A stretch of DNA of 35,847 nucleotides from JAJTYI01 sp964420145 (lineage in GTDB: Bacteria > Patescibacteriota > Dojkabacteria > B142 > OLB20), in the NCBI GenBank assembly GCA_964420145.1, contig CAYQRB010000006.1, positions 1 to 35,847 on the forward strand, read 5' to 3'. Position 1 is the stretch's first letter; each line of letters begins with the position of its first letter. The notes under the pieces are model-generated. The model saw only the letters and a program-made list of their open reading frames with translations, did not search any database and was not told where the DNA came from. Below, one piece after another: positions 7,757-14,164 of the stretch. The translations under genes and the position numbers were made by a program.

Positions 7757-7785
7757 ATATTACGCCTAATATGTGGAGTTGTCAA
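7757..7785 (-). promoter_or_regulatory. Promoter of the accessory (AAA-methyltransferase-DUF2130-HNH) operon
   Basis: On the minus strand, a perfect TTGACA, a 17-nt spacer and TAATAT. Transcription should begin near 7750, about 25 nt before the chosen ATG at 7725. No other convincing promoter is seen inside the operon. Confidence 0.75.
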
Positions 7786-7892
7786 GATTACACTTTTGTA
7801 ACCTTATTGAGTTTAGCTGCCTAGTCGCTCATTTTGATAGATTTTTGTTCTTGAGCCTTCCCATCCTCTGTTTCATACAAAATGATTTGCTA

Positions 7893-7915
7893 TTGTTGGG
7901 GTCTTTTTTTATATG
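7893..7915 (+). repeat. Right flanking repeat of the accessory island; half-terminator without its 5' arm
   Basis: This repeats the loop, 3' arm and T-run of the RRM terminator (3133-3156), but no AAAGACC arm precedes it, so it cannot fold as a terminator. It therefore looks like a copy left at the other end of the island. Confidence 0.5.
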
Positions 7916-8345
7916 ACTATTCCTCACGAGAAGTAAAAAATTTTACGAGAAATTATTATCTAAGAATTATATAGTTGAATGTAGTAGAGGAGAGAGAATT
8001 TATAGGGAGTCTAGATTTAAAATTCTCAGATGTATTAAACGGATCTTTTTTCACAAACTTAGATAAGTATTTATCTTTTTAAAAGAATTTGTAAATAAGT
8101 TCGGCTTACTGACTATACCTAATACGAACTTCAAATTAACTCATAAAAAGATTAGATTCCTATAGCTCGCACTATTCTCATATATATAGGATGAAGACAC
8201 TTGTACAGATTGGTTGCGGGACTAGGGCTCACTAGCCAAACTCACATAAATATTCATAATGGCTAGTATCATGCAGGAGTAAAGCTCACTTCGTTCGCTA
8301 ACTCCTGACAAGTCAAACCTAGATTCTCAGCTTTCATGAATAAAA
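7916..8345. other. Gene-free stretch with several inverted repeats
   Basis: No plausible coding frame on either strand. It holds AT-rich hairpins: GTAAAA/TTTTAC near 7933-7946; AGATAA/TTATCT at 8061-8076 with a short T-run, possibly a weak terminator; and AAGTTCG/CGAACTT at 8097-8131. A paired-hairpin element follows at 8231-8307 (listed separately). I see no SRP RNA, RNase P RNA or tmRNA signature. Confidence 0.5.
8231..8307. repeat. Two adjacent stable inverted repeats, possible structured RNA
   Basis: ACTAGCCA (8231-8238) pairs with TGGCTAGT (8260-8267), and CAGGAGT (8274-8280) pairs with ACTCCTG (8301-8307). The second hairpin carries the loop-side sequence GCTCACTTCGTTCGC. Both lie just downstream of tRNA-Gln on the minus strand. 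No known RNA family is recognised. Confidence 0.4.
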
Positions 8346-8416
8346 TTCGGGGACTTGGATTCGAACCAAGATTGACGGCTTCAAAGGCCGATGTCCTACC
8401 ATTAGACGATCCCCGA
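8346..8416 (-). tRNA. tRNA-Gln (anticodon UUG)
   Basis: A 71-nt cloverleaf on the minus strand. The acceptor stem TCGGGGA/TCCCCGA has the U1-A72 pair usual for tRNA-Gln, with discriminator A. The D-arm is GTC-TAATGGTAG-GAC, the anticodon loop CTTTGAA has TTG at 34-36, and the T-arm is CTTGG-TTCGAAT-CCAAG. The anticodon stem has one terminal U-U mismatch. CCA is not encoded. Confidence 0.93.
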
Positions 8417-8444
8417 ATTTTATTAACGAGCAACTATAGCTTCC

Positions 8445-8479
8445 CTACCATTAGACGCTCCCGCAGTTTTGTTAACAAG
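8445..8479 (-). pseudogene. Partial tRNA 5' half duplicated upstream of tRNA-Gln
   Basis: 35 bp align with the 5' part of tRNA-Gln and its upstream flank (8396-8430) at 29 positions, including the 13-bp D-arm stretch CGTCTAATGGTAG. On the minus strand the acceptor 5' strand would read GCGGGAG, which is typical of tRNA-Gly rather than Gln. Anticodon arm, T-arm and 3' acceptor strand are missing, so it cannot be a working tRNA. Confidence 0.55.
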
Positions 8480-8619
8480 CGATTTTCCGTGTTCACTAAC
8501 TCTTCATTAAGTATTAGACCGCAAATTATATCTTATCGAAATGAAACTGGCAATTTTGGTACATTGCCCTCAATGTCTCCCTCATACTATAACCACTGTT
8601 TATGTGTTGCCCAGCTAAT

Positions 8620-8648
8620 TTGCAATATCAAAACATTTGCTGTAATAT
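8620..8648 (+). promoter_or_regulatory. Possible promoter of the T-box/glyS transcript
   Basis: TTGCAA, a 17-nt spacer and TAATAT, the same -10 as the island operon. It would start the leader near 8655, giving about 165 nt before the ATG. That is short for a classical T-box with full stem I, so an earlier start is possible. Confidence 0.4.
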
Positions 8649-8654
8649 CAAGAC

Positions 8655-8816
8655 AAGTGAGTCAGATCTAGTGTAAACTGACACTAAATTTGGTAAAAAT
8701 TAAATATTGGTTTTAAGTCGTCCTGCTGACAAACAGGGAATACGGGTGGAACCGCTTCATAGTAGAAGTCCCGAACTCATTAGATTTATGAGGAGGGACT
8801 TTTTTATTTTTTAAAT
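8655..8816 (+). promoter_or_regulatory. T-box riboswitch leader, predicted glycine-responsive
   Basis: The T-box core GGGTGGAACCGC is at 8744-8755. Directly upstream is a stem III-like hairpin, CCTG (8722-8725) with CAGG (8734-8737). Downstream comes a terminator whose 5' arm (AAGTCCC) can instead pair with upstream G-rich sequence to form the antiterminator. The variable base after UGG is A, which pairs with a tRNA discriminator U, the base carried by bacterial tRNA-Gly. The next gene is glycyl-tRNA synthetase. Uncharged tRNA-Gly would stabilise the antiterminator and switch glyS on. A short hairpin near 8657-8688 (AGTG..TCAG with CTGACACT) may be a reduced stem I, but I cannot place a glycine specifier codon. 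The 5' boundary is uncertain. Confidence 0.8.
8766..8810 (+). terminator. Regulated terminator of the T-box leader
   Basis: AAGTCCC (8766-8772) pairs with GGGACTT (8795-8801), with an inner CTCAT/ATGAG stem (8776-8780 with 8788-8792), followed by a T-rich run. It ends 14-22 nt before the glyS ATG. Confidence 0.85.
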
Positions 8817-8823
8817 ATTCAAT

Positions 8824-10212
8824 ATGACCATCGACAATAAAAAACTAGAACAAGTTGTAGCTCTTGCTAAAAGAAGAGGGTTTATCTATCCATCTTCAGA
8901 AATTTACGGCGGACTTGCCAATACCTATGATTTTGGTCCGTACGGAACTATGTTAAAAGAAAACATTCGCCAGGCATGGTTAAAGAGATTTATTCACGAC
9001 CGAGAGGATATCTACCAGGTTGACTCAAGTGTGATTATAAATCCTGCGGTCTGGGAAGCAAGTGGACATGTAGAAAATTTTGCTGATGTGATGGTGGAAG
9101 ATACAGTAAGTAGAAAACGCTACCGTGCAGATCATATTATCGAGGACTTTTTTGATCGCAAAGGAAATCCTGTGAAAGTAGACGGAAAAACTGCCAAAGA
9201 ACTACAAGAAATTATTGAAGAAAATGGTATAAAAAGTCCTGACGGCAACCCCTTTACCGAGGCAAAATCATTTAACTCACTGTTTGAAACTCAGATTGGT
9301 ATAATCTCCGGGGAGAAAAACAAAGCATATTTGCGTGGGGAAATCGCACAAGGTATTTTTATTAACTTTAAAAATATTGTTGATTCTTTTCACCCCAAGC
9401 TTCCTTTTGGGATCGGACAAACTGGGAAAGCATTCCGCAACGAAATAACAGCCGGGAAGTTTACCTTTAGAACCCTTGAGTTTGACTTGATGGAGTTTGA
9501 ATATTTTTTTAATCCCGAAAAACAAAACTGGGAAGAGTTATTTGAATACTGGAAAAAGGAAATTAACGATTTTGGGAAATCTCTGGGTATCAATCAAGAC
9601 CAGCTAAGCTGGCGCCCGCACGAAGAGTTTGAACTGTCGCATTATTCCAAACGAACGGAAGATCTGGAATACAAGTTCCCTTGGGGCAGCAAAGAGATGT
9701 TCGCACTCGCTTATCGAACTGATTTTGATTTGCGCAATCATCAGGAAAAATCAGGGAAAAACTTGAGTTATATCAATCAAGACGGTAGTAAATTAATTCC
9801 GCATGTAATCGAACCGACCTTTGGACTTTCCAGAGCAGTAACTGTGATTATGATGGATGCTTATCACGAAGAAGAAATCAATGAAAAGAGTAGGGTAGTA
9901 TTGAAATTAGCAAAACACCTAGCCCCTGTGAAAGCCTCCGTTTTTGCTTTGCAAAAAGATGAAAAACTTCAAGGTCTAGCGCACGATATTTACAAAGACC
10001 TAAAACAGACTCTTGCAGTAGAGTATCAAGATTCCGGAAATATTGGCAAAATGTATCGACGACAAGATGAAATCGGAACTCCGTATTGCGTTACGGTTGA
10101 CTATGAGAGTTTGAAGGACAAAAAGGTGACCATAAGAGATCGAGATACGATGGAGCAGGAGAGAGTGGTGATCGAAAAATTGGGAGACTATATTAAGGCT
10201 GTCACAAAATAG
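8824..10212 (+). CDS. glyS: Glycyl-tRNA synthetase, alpha2 (eukaryote/archaea-like) type
   Basis: A class II aminoacyl-tRNA synthetase of 462 aa that charges tRNA-Gly. The opening LAKRRGFIYPSSEIYGGLANTYDFGPYGTMLKENIR is diagnostic of the homodimeric type, as opposed to the alpha2beta2 GlyQ/GlyS type. Motif 1 region is SGHVENFADVMVED; motif 2 is PFGIGQTGKAFRNEITAGKFTFRTLEFDLMEFE; motif 3 is VIEPTFGLSRAV. The C-terminal anticodon-binding domain begins at HLAPVKASVFAL and ends with KKVTIRDRDTMEQERV. All core motifs are intact and the length is normal. Expression is predicted to be controlled by the T-box leader directly upstream, with the U-run of that terminator just before the ATG. Confidence 0.97.
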   Translation: MTIDNKKLEQVVALAKRRGFIYPSSEIYGGLANTYDFGPYGTMLKENIRQAWLKRFIHDREDIYQVDSSVIINPAVWEASGHVENFADVMVEDTVSRKRYRADHIIEDFFDRKGNPVKVDGKTAKELQEIIEENGIKSPDGNPFTEAKSFNSLFETQIGIISGEKNKAYLRGEIAQGIFINFKNIVDSFHPKLPFGIGQTGKAFRNEITAGKFTFRTLEFDLMEFEYFFNPEKQNWEELFEYWKKEINDFGKSLGINQDQLSWRPHEEFELSHYSKRTEDLEYKFPWGSKEMFALAYRTDFDLRNHQEKSGKNLSYINQDGSKLIPHVIEPTFGLSRAVTVIMMDAYHEEEINEKSRVVLKLAKHLAPVKASVFALQKDEKLQGLAHDIYKDLKQTLAVEYQDSGNIGKMYRRQDEIGTPYCVTVDYESLKDKKVTIRDRDTMEQERVVIEKLGDYIKAVTK

Positions 10213-10251
10213 ATGTTTAAGTATAGTAGAAAGTGATTGTAGGAACAGGAT

Positions 10252-10279
10252 TTGCATATTCGTGATTATACTTTATAGC
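10252..10279 (+). promoter_or_regulatory. Possible promoter of the 693-aa gene
   Basis: TTGCAT, a 16-nt spacer and TATAGC, 29 nt before the ATG at 10308. Weak match, but it is the best candidate in the gap after glyS. Confidence 0.35.
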
Positions 10280-10307
10280 ACAATAATTTAACAATTAAAA
10301 ACCCATA

Positions 10308-12389
10308 ATGGACGAATATTTCGATAAAAACGAACAACCTGAGCCAGTACATAACGCCGATACTAATGATCTTCCAATCGAACTATTAGAACACCTTAAT
10401 AATCTTACAACAGCAACCGATCAAAGCACACTAACTCCTCAAGGTTTAGATCAAGACCACCCTCTTGATACCACTTCAATAAACGCACCTGTCATTAATG
10501 ACCCTAAACTTAAACCTAGTCCTATTATTGGCAAAGATGGTATTGAAAGAGTTATATATAATACAAACTTATTTCTACCTGAGATCCAAAATGGGCGTAT
10601 ACAAGTAATAGAGCAACCTGAAAAAACCATAGTTTCGGTAAAATTGAAGCCGGAGCAAATGGAAAAACTAAGGAACATATTAGGAGAAGGAAAAAAAGAT
10701 ATTATAAATTATTCTCATACCGATGATGAATTACAATTCCCTGTTAGAGAAATTCTAGTGGAGGATACGAAAGTTATTATATTTGATGGCGTCGATAAAT
10801 CCGGGAGACCTGTCGATACTGTTAATGGTGTGTTATATTTGGAGTATCCACCAGGGAAAGAAATTTCTGAAAAGGAACTTATTGAATTACTGAATATAAA
10901 GACTGAAGACTCGAGTAAAGAGAAACTCCAACAACAATATGCAAACACCTTATACCAACTTCAAAATAAGACTAACCCACCAGAAGGCTTATCTTTTACA
11001 TTAGAACCTGTTTTCCCAGGCTACGAAACCACAACAATACCTGACCGAGCAGAAGAACTAATCAGAGAACATGGTTTATTTTATTTTTCTCATACTTTTA
11101 TTGGTGTTCCTCCAGAAGTAGTAGCTCAAAACCTGGTAAAAATAATCGAGTCTGGGGGATTATTGTCGGCTAACGAAAGAGTAAAGCGACAATTATTTAC
11201 AGGTGCAAGAATTGGTTTTAACCCTACCTCAGATTTTAGATCTGGCGGAGCAGATTATGTTTTCACTTCTATTGTGACAAAAGATTTATACCCTACTAAC
11301 CAAAGTCGTGGTCCTATCGAGTTAGTTATGGATCCTTCTCTGGCTAATAGACTAGACTGGTTTTCATATCCCAACGATTCCTATGGTTCAAACCCGCTTA
11401 AATATAATCATCTTACGGAGACACCAGAAGAAGCACTTAGACGAACTTCAGAAAAAGGTCCAAGAGGGGAACAGATATTTCCTTATGGCATAGGACTAGA
11501 CAAAATCCAATTCGTTTCTTGCTCCAATAATGTGCAAAGAACAGCATTATTAATGCAATTGTTATCCCATGGCATTAAAGAGATAAATGGCAAGGCTATC
11601 CAAGACTGGATAGTGACACAGGAGACTTGCGGTGAAGTTTTCGATAAAATTGGGTATAAAGACGATAAACTAACACCCAAGATTCCAGAAAGTCCTCCCA
11701 GAATCCTAAATGTTAGCTCATTTAAGGAGACTACGGAACCGTCGAGTCCTAGACTTGGCGAAGTCTATGAACAAATCGAAACCCATGAACGGTATTTTGT
11801 TAAAGTTTATGATGATCCTTCGCAGGCCTCATGTGCATATGTAAGTAATAAAATATACCAATTGGCTGGAGTTAGGGTATTAGATGGGCAACTAATAGAA
11901 ACAGAAACTTCCAAAGCCTTTTCAACACGATACAATCCAGACATGAGGGAAGCGTCAAGACAAGAGTATTCAAATATAAAAGAATGGTTAGTACCGATGA
12001 GTTTTTTATTGGATTGGGAAGCCCCTTTTGAGAGGCCAGTAATAGATGAACAAACTAATGAAACATACCTGACAAACCACACCGGCACATTACTATTTAA
12101 CGGAGAAAATAAAAGAAAAAACGGAAATCACCTAAAAGGAGACTCAATCTTTGAACTTGATTTTCTTAAAACAGAGAGCGATCCAGATTCAGGAAAACTC
12201 CTGTTTAATATTTCAGATAATGAGATCAATTTTCAAGTTAAACTTTTCCTAATCCAAGTCACTGAAGCAGATATTCTGAGAATTGTTGATGAAGCCAAAT
12301 TCACAAACGACTCTGATAGAAATCAAGTGTTGAACTTACTTCTTTCAAGAAGACGATTTCTTGAGAATTCATTTTCACAAGCCAATTAA
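10308..12389 (+). CDS. Unrecognised 693-aa protein; tentative ADP-ribosyltransferase-like plus degenerate HipA/PI4K-like kinase domains
   Basis: No signal peptide or membrane segment, so probably cytoplasmic. Residues 1-60 are low complexity and acidic. Residues 250-400 read like an ART fold: H262 (FYFSHTF), SGGLLSANERVK, then S308-D-F-R-S-GGADYVFT, a pattern I associate with ART-like toxin domains, then E388 in EQIFPYGIGLDKI as a possible catalytic Glu. Residues 480-620 follow a HipA/PI4K-like layout: RYFVKVY (K499), KIYQLAGVRV, FLLDWEAP (where an Asp is expected after W) and TNHTGTLLF (where DNGG is expected). The presumed catalytic acids are replaced (E571, N590), which suggests a pseudokinase. 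Both domain calls are inference from motif shape. Neighbours give no function; decayed sequence follows. Confidence 0.6.
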   Translation: MDEYFDKNEQPEPVHNADTNDLPIELLEHLNNLTTATDQSTLTPQGLDQDHPLDTTSINAPVINDPKLKPSPIIGKDGIERVIYNTNLFLPEIQNGRIQVIEQPEKTIVSVKLKPEQMEKLRNILGEGKKDIINYSHTDDELQFPVREILVEDTKVIIFDGVDKSGRPVDTVNGVLYLEYPPGKEISEKELIELLNIKTEDSSKEKLQQQYANTLYQLQNKTNPPEGLSFTLEPVFPGYETTTIPDRAEELIREHGLFYFSHTFIGVPPEVVAQNLVKIIESGGLLSANERVKRQLFTGARIGFNPTSDFRSGGADYVFTSIVTKDLYPTNQSRGPIELVMDPSLANRLDWFSYPNDSYGSNPLKYNHLTETPEEALRRTSEKGPRGEQIFPYGIGLDKIQFVSCSNNVQRTALLMQLLSHGIKEINGKAIQDWIVTQETCGEVFDKIGYKDDKLTPKIPESPPRILNVSSFKETTEPSSPRLGEVYEQIETHERYFVKVYDDPSQASCAYVSNKIYQLAGVRVLDGQLIETETSKAFSTRYNPDMREASRQEYSNIKEWLVPMSFLLDWEAPFERPVIDEQTNETYLTNHTGTLLFNGENKRKNGNHLKGDSIFELDFLKTESDPDSGKLLFNISDNEINFQVKLFLIQVTEADILRIVDEAKFTNDSDRNQVLNLLLSRRRFLENSFSQAN

Positions 12390-12413
12390 AACCCTGCGTT
12401 AATTCATAAAGAA

Positions 12414-12542
12414 GTGGAACAGGACAAATGGATCAAGCTAGATAAGTTGAAAGATTTTACTGCTGATCCCCAAAATGATATGGAAAGCTACTCCCAAAAA
12501 TTGATAATAGAAATCAGCGAAATCTTCTCTAGCAGCAATTAA
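12414..12542 (+). pseudogene. Short 42-codon reading frame, probably a gene remnant
   Basis: A GTG-started frame encodes VEQDKWIKLDKLKDF and ends in EISEIFSSSN. The composition looks like the C-terminal helix region of a real protein (W-x-x-L-D-x-L-x-x-F is seen at the end of Nudix hydrolases), but there is no N-terminal domain and no start signal. It is most likely a leftover of a deleted gene. Confidence 0.3.
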
Positions 12543-12745
12543 TTATCAAGACAAATTTTTATCCAGATCATTTACTAGATGTGTTATTGTCTCTTACTGA
12601 CTATAAACAATCGGCTAGCTTATGAGCTAATTTCTAGTCTACCTCTTCCACATTCCTCAAACCTTCTTTGGCTTTTAACATCAAGTCTCTAAATTCCACC
12701 TTGGTTTTGTCAATTATAAATTATTATTTCTCTGTGTCCATGAAC
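12543..12745. other. Gap without an intact gene
   Basis: Only short frames are present. On the minus strand a 28-codon stretch ending at a TAG near 12641 (FIIDKTKVEFRDLMLKAKEG) also looks protein-like but is cut off by two TAA codons upstream. Together with 12414-12542 this suggests a decayed segment between glyS's neighbour and htrA. Confidence 0.3.
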
Positions 12746-14032
12746 CTAGCTACCAAACTCATTCCTATCTCCGATAGTCGTCTTCACAGTCATACTTTTA
12801 CCGTTCCTTATTAAAATAATTTCAACTTCTTCCCCAATCTGAGATCGCTGGATCAGATTTAATAATGAAGTATCTTCTAAATCTTTCCCGGCATATTGAA
12901 CAATCACATCCCCACGAACAATACCTGCATCTCCCGCAGGACTTCCGGCAACGACATTTACAACTACTGCACCAATTATTCCTTCATTTTGGTAAAAAAT
13001 GAGTTTTCTCTGGTACTCAACTCCAAGAAACGGTAATCTGAAATTGCCAAATTCATTTAACTCTTCTATTCTTTGTTTTACCAGATTTATTGGTAGTGCA
13101 AAAGATAAATTGTCCGCACCACTAATGGTGGCAAAATTCACTCCTATTACCTCTCCGTTAGAGTTAATCAACGGTCCGCCAGAGTTTCCGGGGTTAATCG
13201 CTGCATCTGTTTGGATAACATCAAAATGTGTTCTCGATGAAAACCTAAACCTGTCATCAGAAACCTCTACCTCACGGTTCAATGCACTGATCGATCCGAC
13301 TGTCACTGTATTGGAAAACGACCCCAAAGGATTACCGATTGCAATGGCTGTTTGCCCGACTCTTAAACCGGATGAGTCTCCCAAAGGGATTGCTTTAAGA
13401 TCTTTTTTTGCTATTTTAAGCAAAGCAATATCGTTGATCTCATCTCTATAAATAGCATCAACTTCGACTTGGTTATTATCTTTTCCTATTACTACAAAAA
13501 AACTATCTTTTTCTCCCGAAGAAACTACATGCTGATTAGTCACAATAAGTCCAGAAGATGAGACAATAAACCCGCTCCCGACAATCCTATCAGCTGTTTC
13601 ACTACCCCCAAAGGCTCCTATACCTACAACAGAATCTGCATTTTCTTCAACAACTTTAGTAACAACAGTTTCTAAATCAGTAGAAGTAACATTTTTATCG
13701 TCTTTTTCTTCATAAGGATACTGTTTATTTTCATCAACCTCGGAAGAAGTAGTAGTAGTACAAGAAAACTGTTTCCATAAGATAGAGTCTCTTTGTACTG
13801 CTCCACATATCCATGAATTAAAATACCCAGCAAGCCATAAAAAGGCTATAACAAAAAACAAAACCGATACGCCAAAAAATAATAATACTATATTACGAAG
13901 GACCCTCTTCACTCGTCTATTCTTTGTCTCATTACTGCTATCTTGAAGTACAGAGTTTGTATTCTCTCCTATATCTAATGTATCCGAATTAGTATTATAG
14001 TCAGAGGTTTGGTCTAGAGTTTCTTTTGACAT
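12746..14032 (-). CDS. HtrA/DegP-family serine protease (S1C), membrane-anchored
   Basis: A 428-aa envelope protease for quality control of exported proteins. Residues 1-44 are a polar cytoplasmic tail ending in basic residues (NRRVKRVLRN). TM 45-69 anchors the protein with the protease domain outside. The catalytic triad is H168 (IVTNQHVV), D201 (INDIALLKI) and S284 (INPGNSGGPLIN). One C-terminal PDZ domain contains AGSPAGDAGIVRGDVIVQYAGKDLED. A Cys/Thr-rich spacer lies between TM and protease. This resembles DegS/HtrA of Gram-positive bacteria. An AGGA Shine-Dalgarno motif lies 7 nt before the ATG, one of few in this window, and a promoter is just upstream. Confidence 0.94.
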   Translation of the reverse strand: MSKETLDQTSDYNTNSDTLDIGENTNSVLQDSSNETKNRRVKRVLRNIVLLFFGVSVLFFVIAFLWLAGYFNSWICGAVQRDSILWKQFSCTTTTSSEVDENKQYPYEEKDDKNVTSTDLETVVTKVVEENADSVVGIGAFGGSETADRIVGSGFIVSSSGLIVTNQHVVSSGEKDSFFVVIGKDNNQVEVDAIYRDEINDIALLKIAKKDLKAIPLGDSSGLRVGQTAIAIGNPLGSFSNTVTVGSISALNREVEVSDDRFRFSSRTHFDVIQTDAAINPGNSGGPLINSNGEVIGVNFATISGADNLSFALPINLVKQRIEELNEFGNFRLPFLGVEYQRKLIFYQNEGIIGAVVVNVVAGSPAGDAGIVRGDVIVQYAGKDLEDTSLLNLIQRSQIGEEVEIILIRNGKSMTVKTTIGDRNEFGS

Positions 14033-14052
14033 AATATTTTCCTAAAAAGTAA

Positions 14053-14080
14053 ATATTATTCTAACACAAGTTTTTAACAA
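14053..14080 (-). promoter_or_regulatory. htrA promoter
   Basis: On the minus strand, TTGTTA, a 16-nt spacer and TAATAT. An overlapping TGTTAGAAT could serve as an alternative extended -10. Confidence 0.45.
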
Positions 14081-14164
14081 AAACTCAGTTAAGAGGAATC
14101 TATCTATGATTGCATTTATTGACAAAAACCAAGAACACTAACAGATACGAGTTGGGGTTACCAA

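Noticed and set aside
7726..7785. Longer start of the AAA/DUF4143 gene at 7785
   Set aside because: The ATG lies in the -35 region of a strong promoter and the added residues do not fit the family; MDKFIPRE is a typical opening.
8231..8307. SRP RNA, RNase P RNA or tmRNA in the gene-free region
   Set aside because: None of the conserved sequence elements of these RNAs were found on either strand.
12640..12725. A small minus-strand gene before htrA
   Set aside because: Only 28 codons, with two TAA codons upstream and no start or ribosome site.
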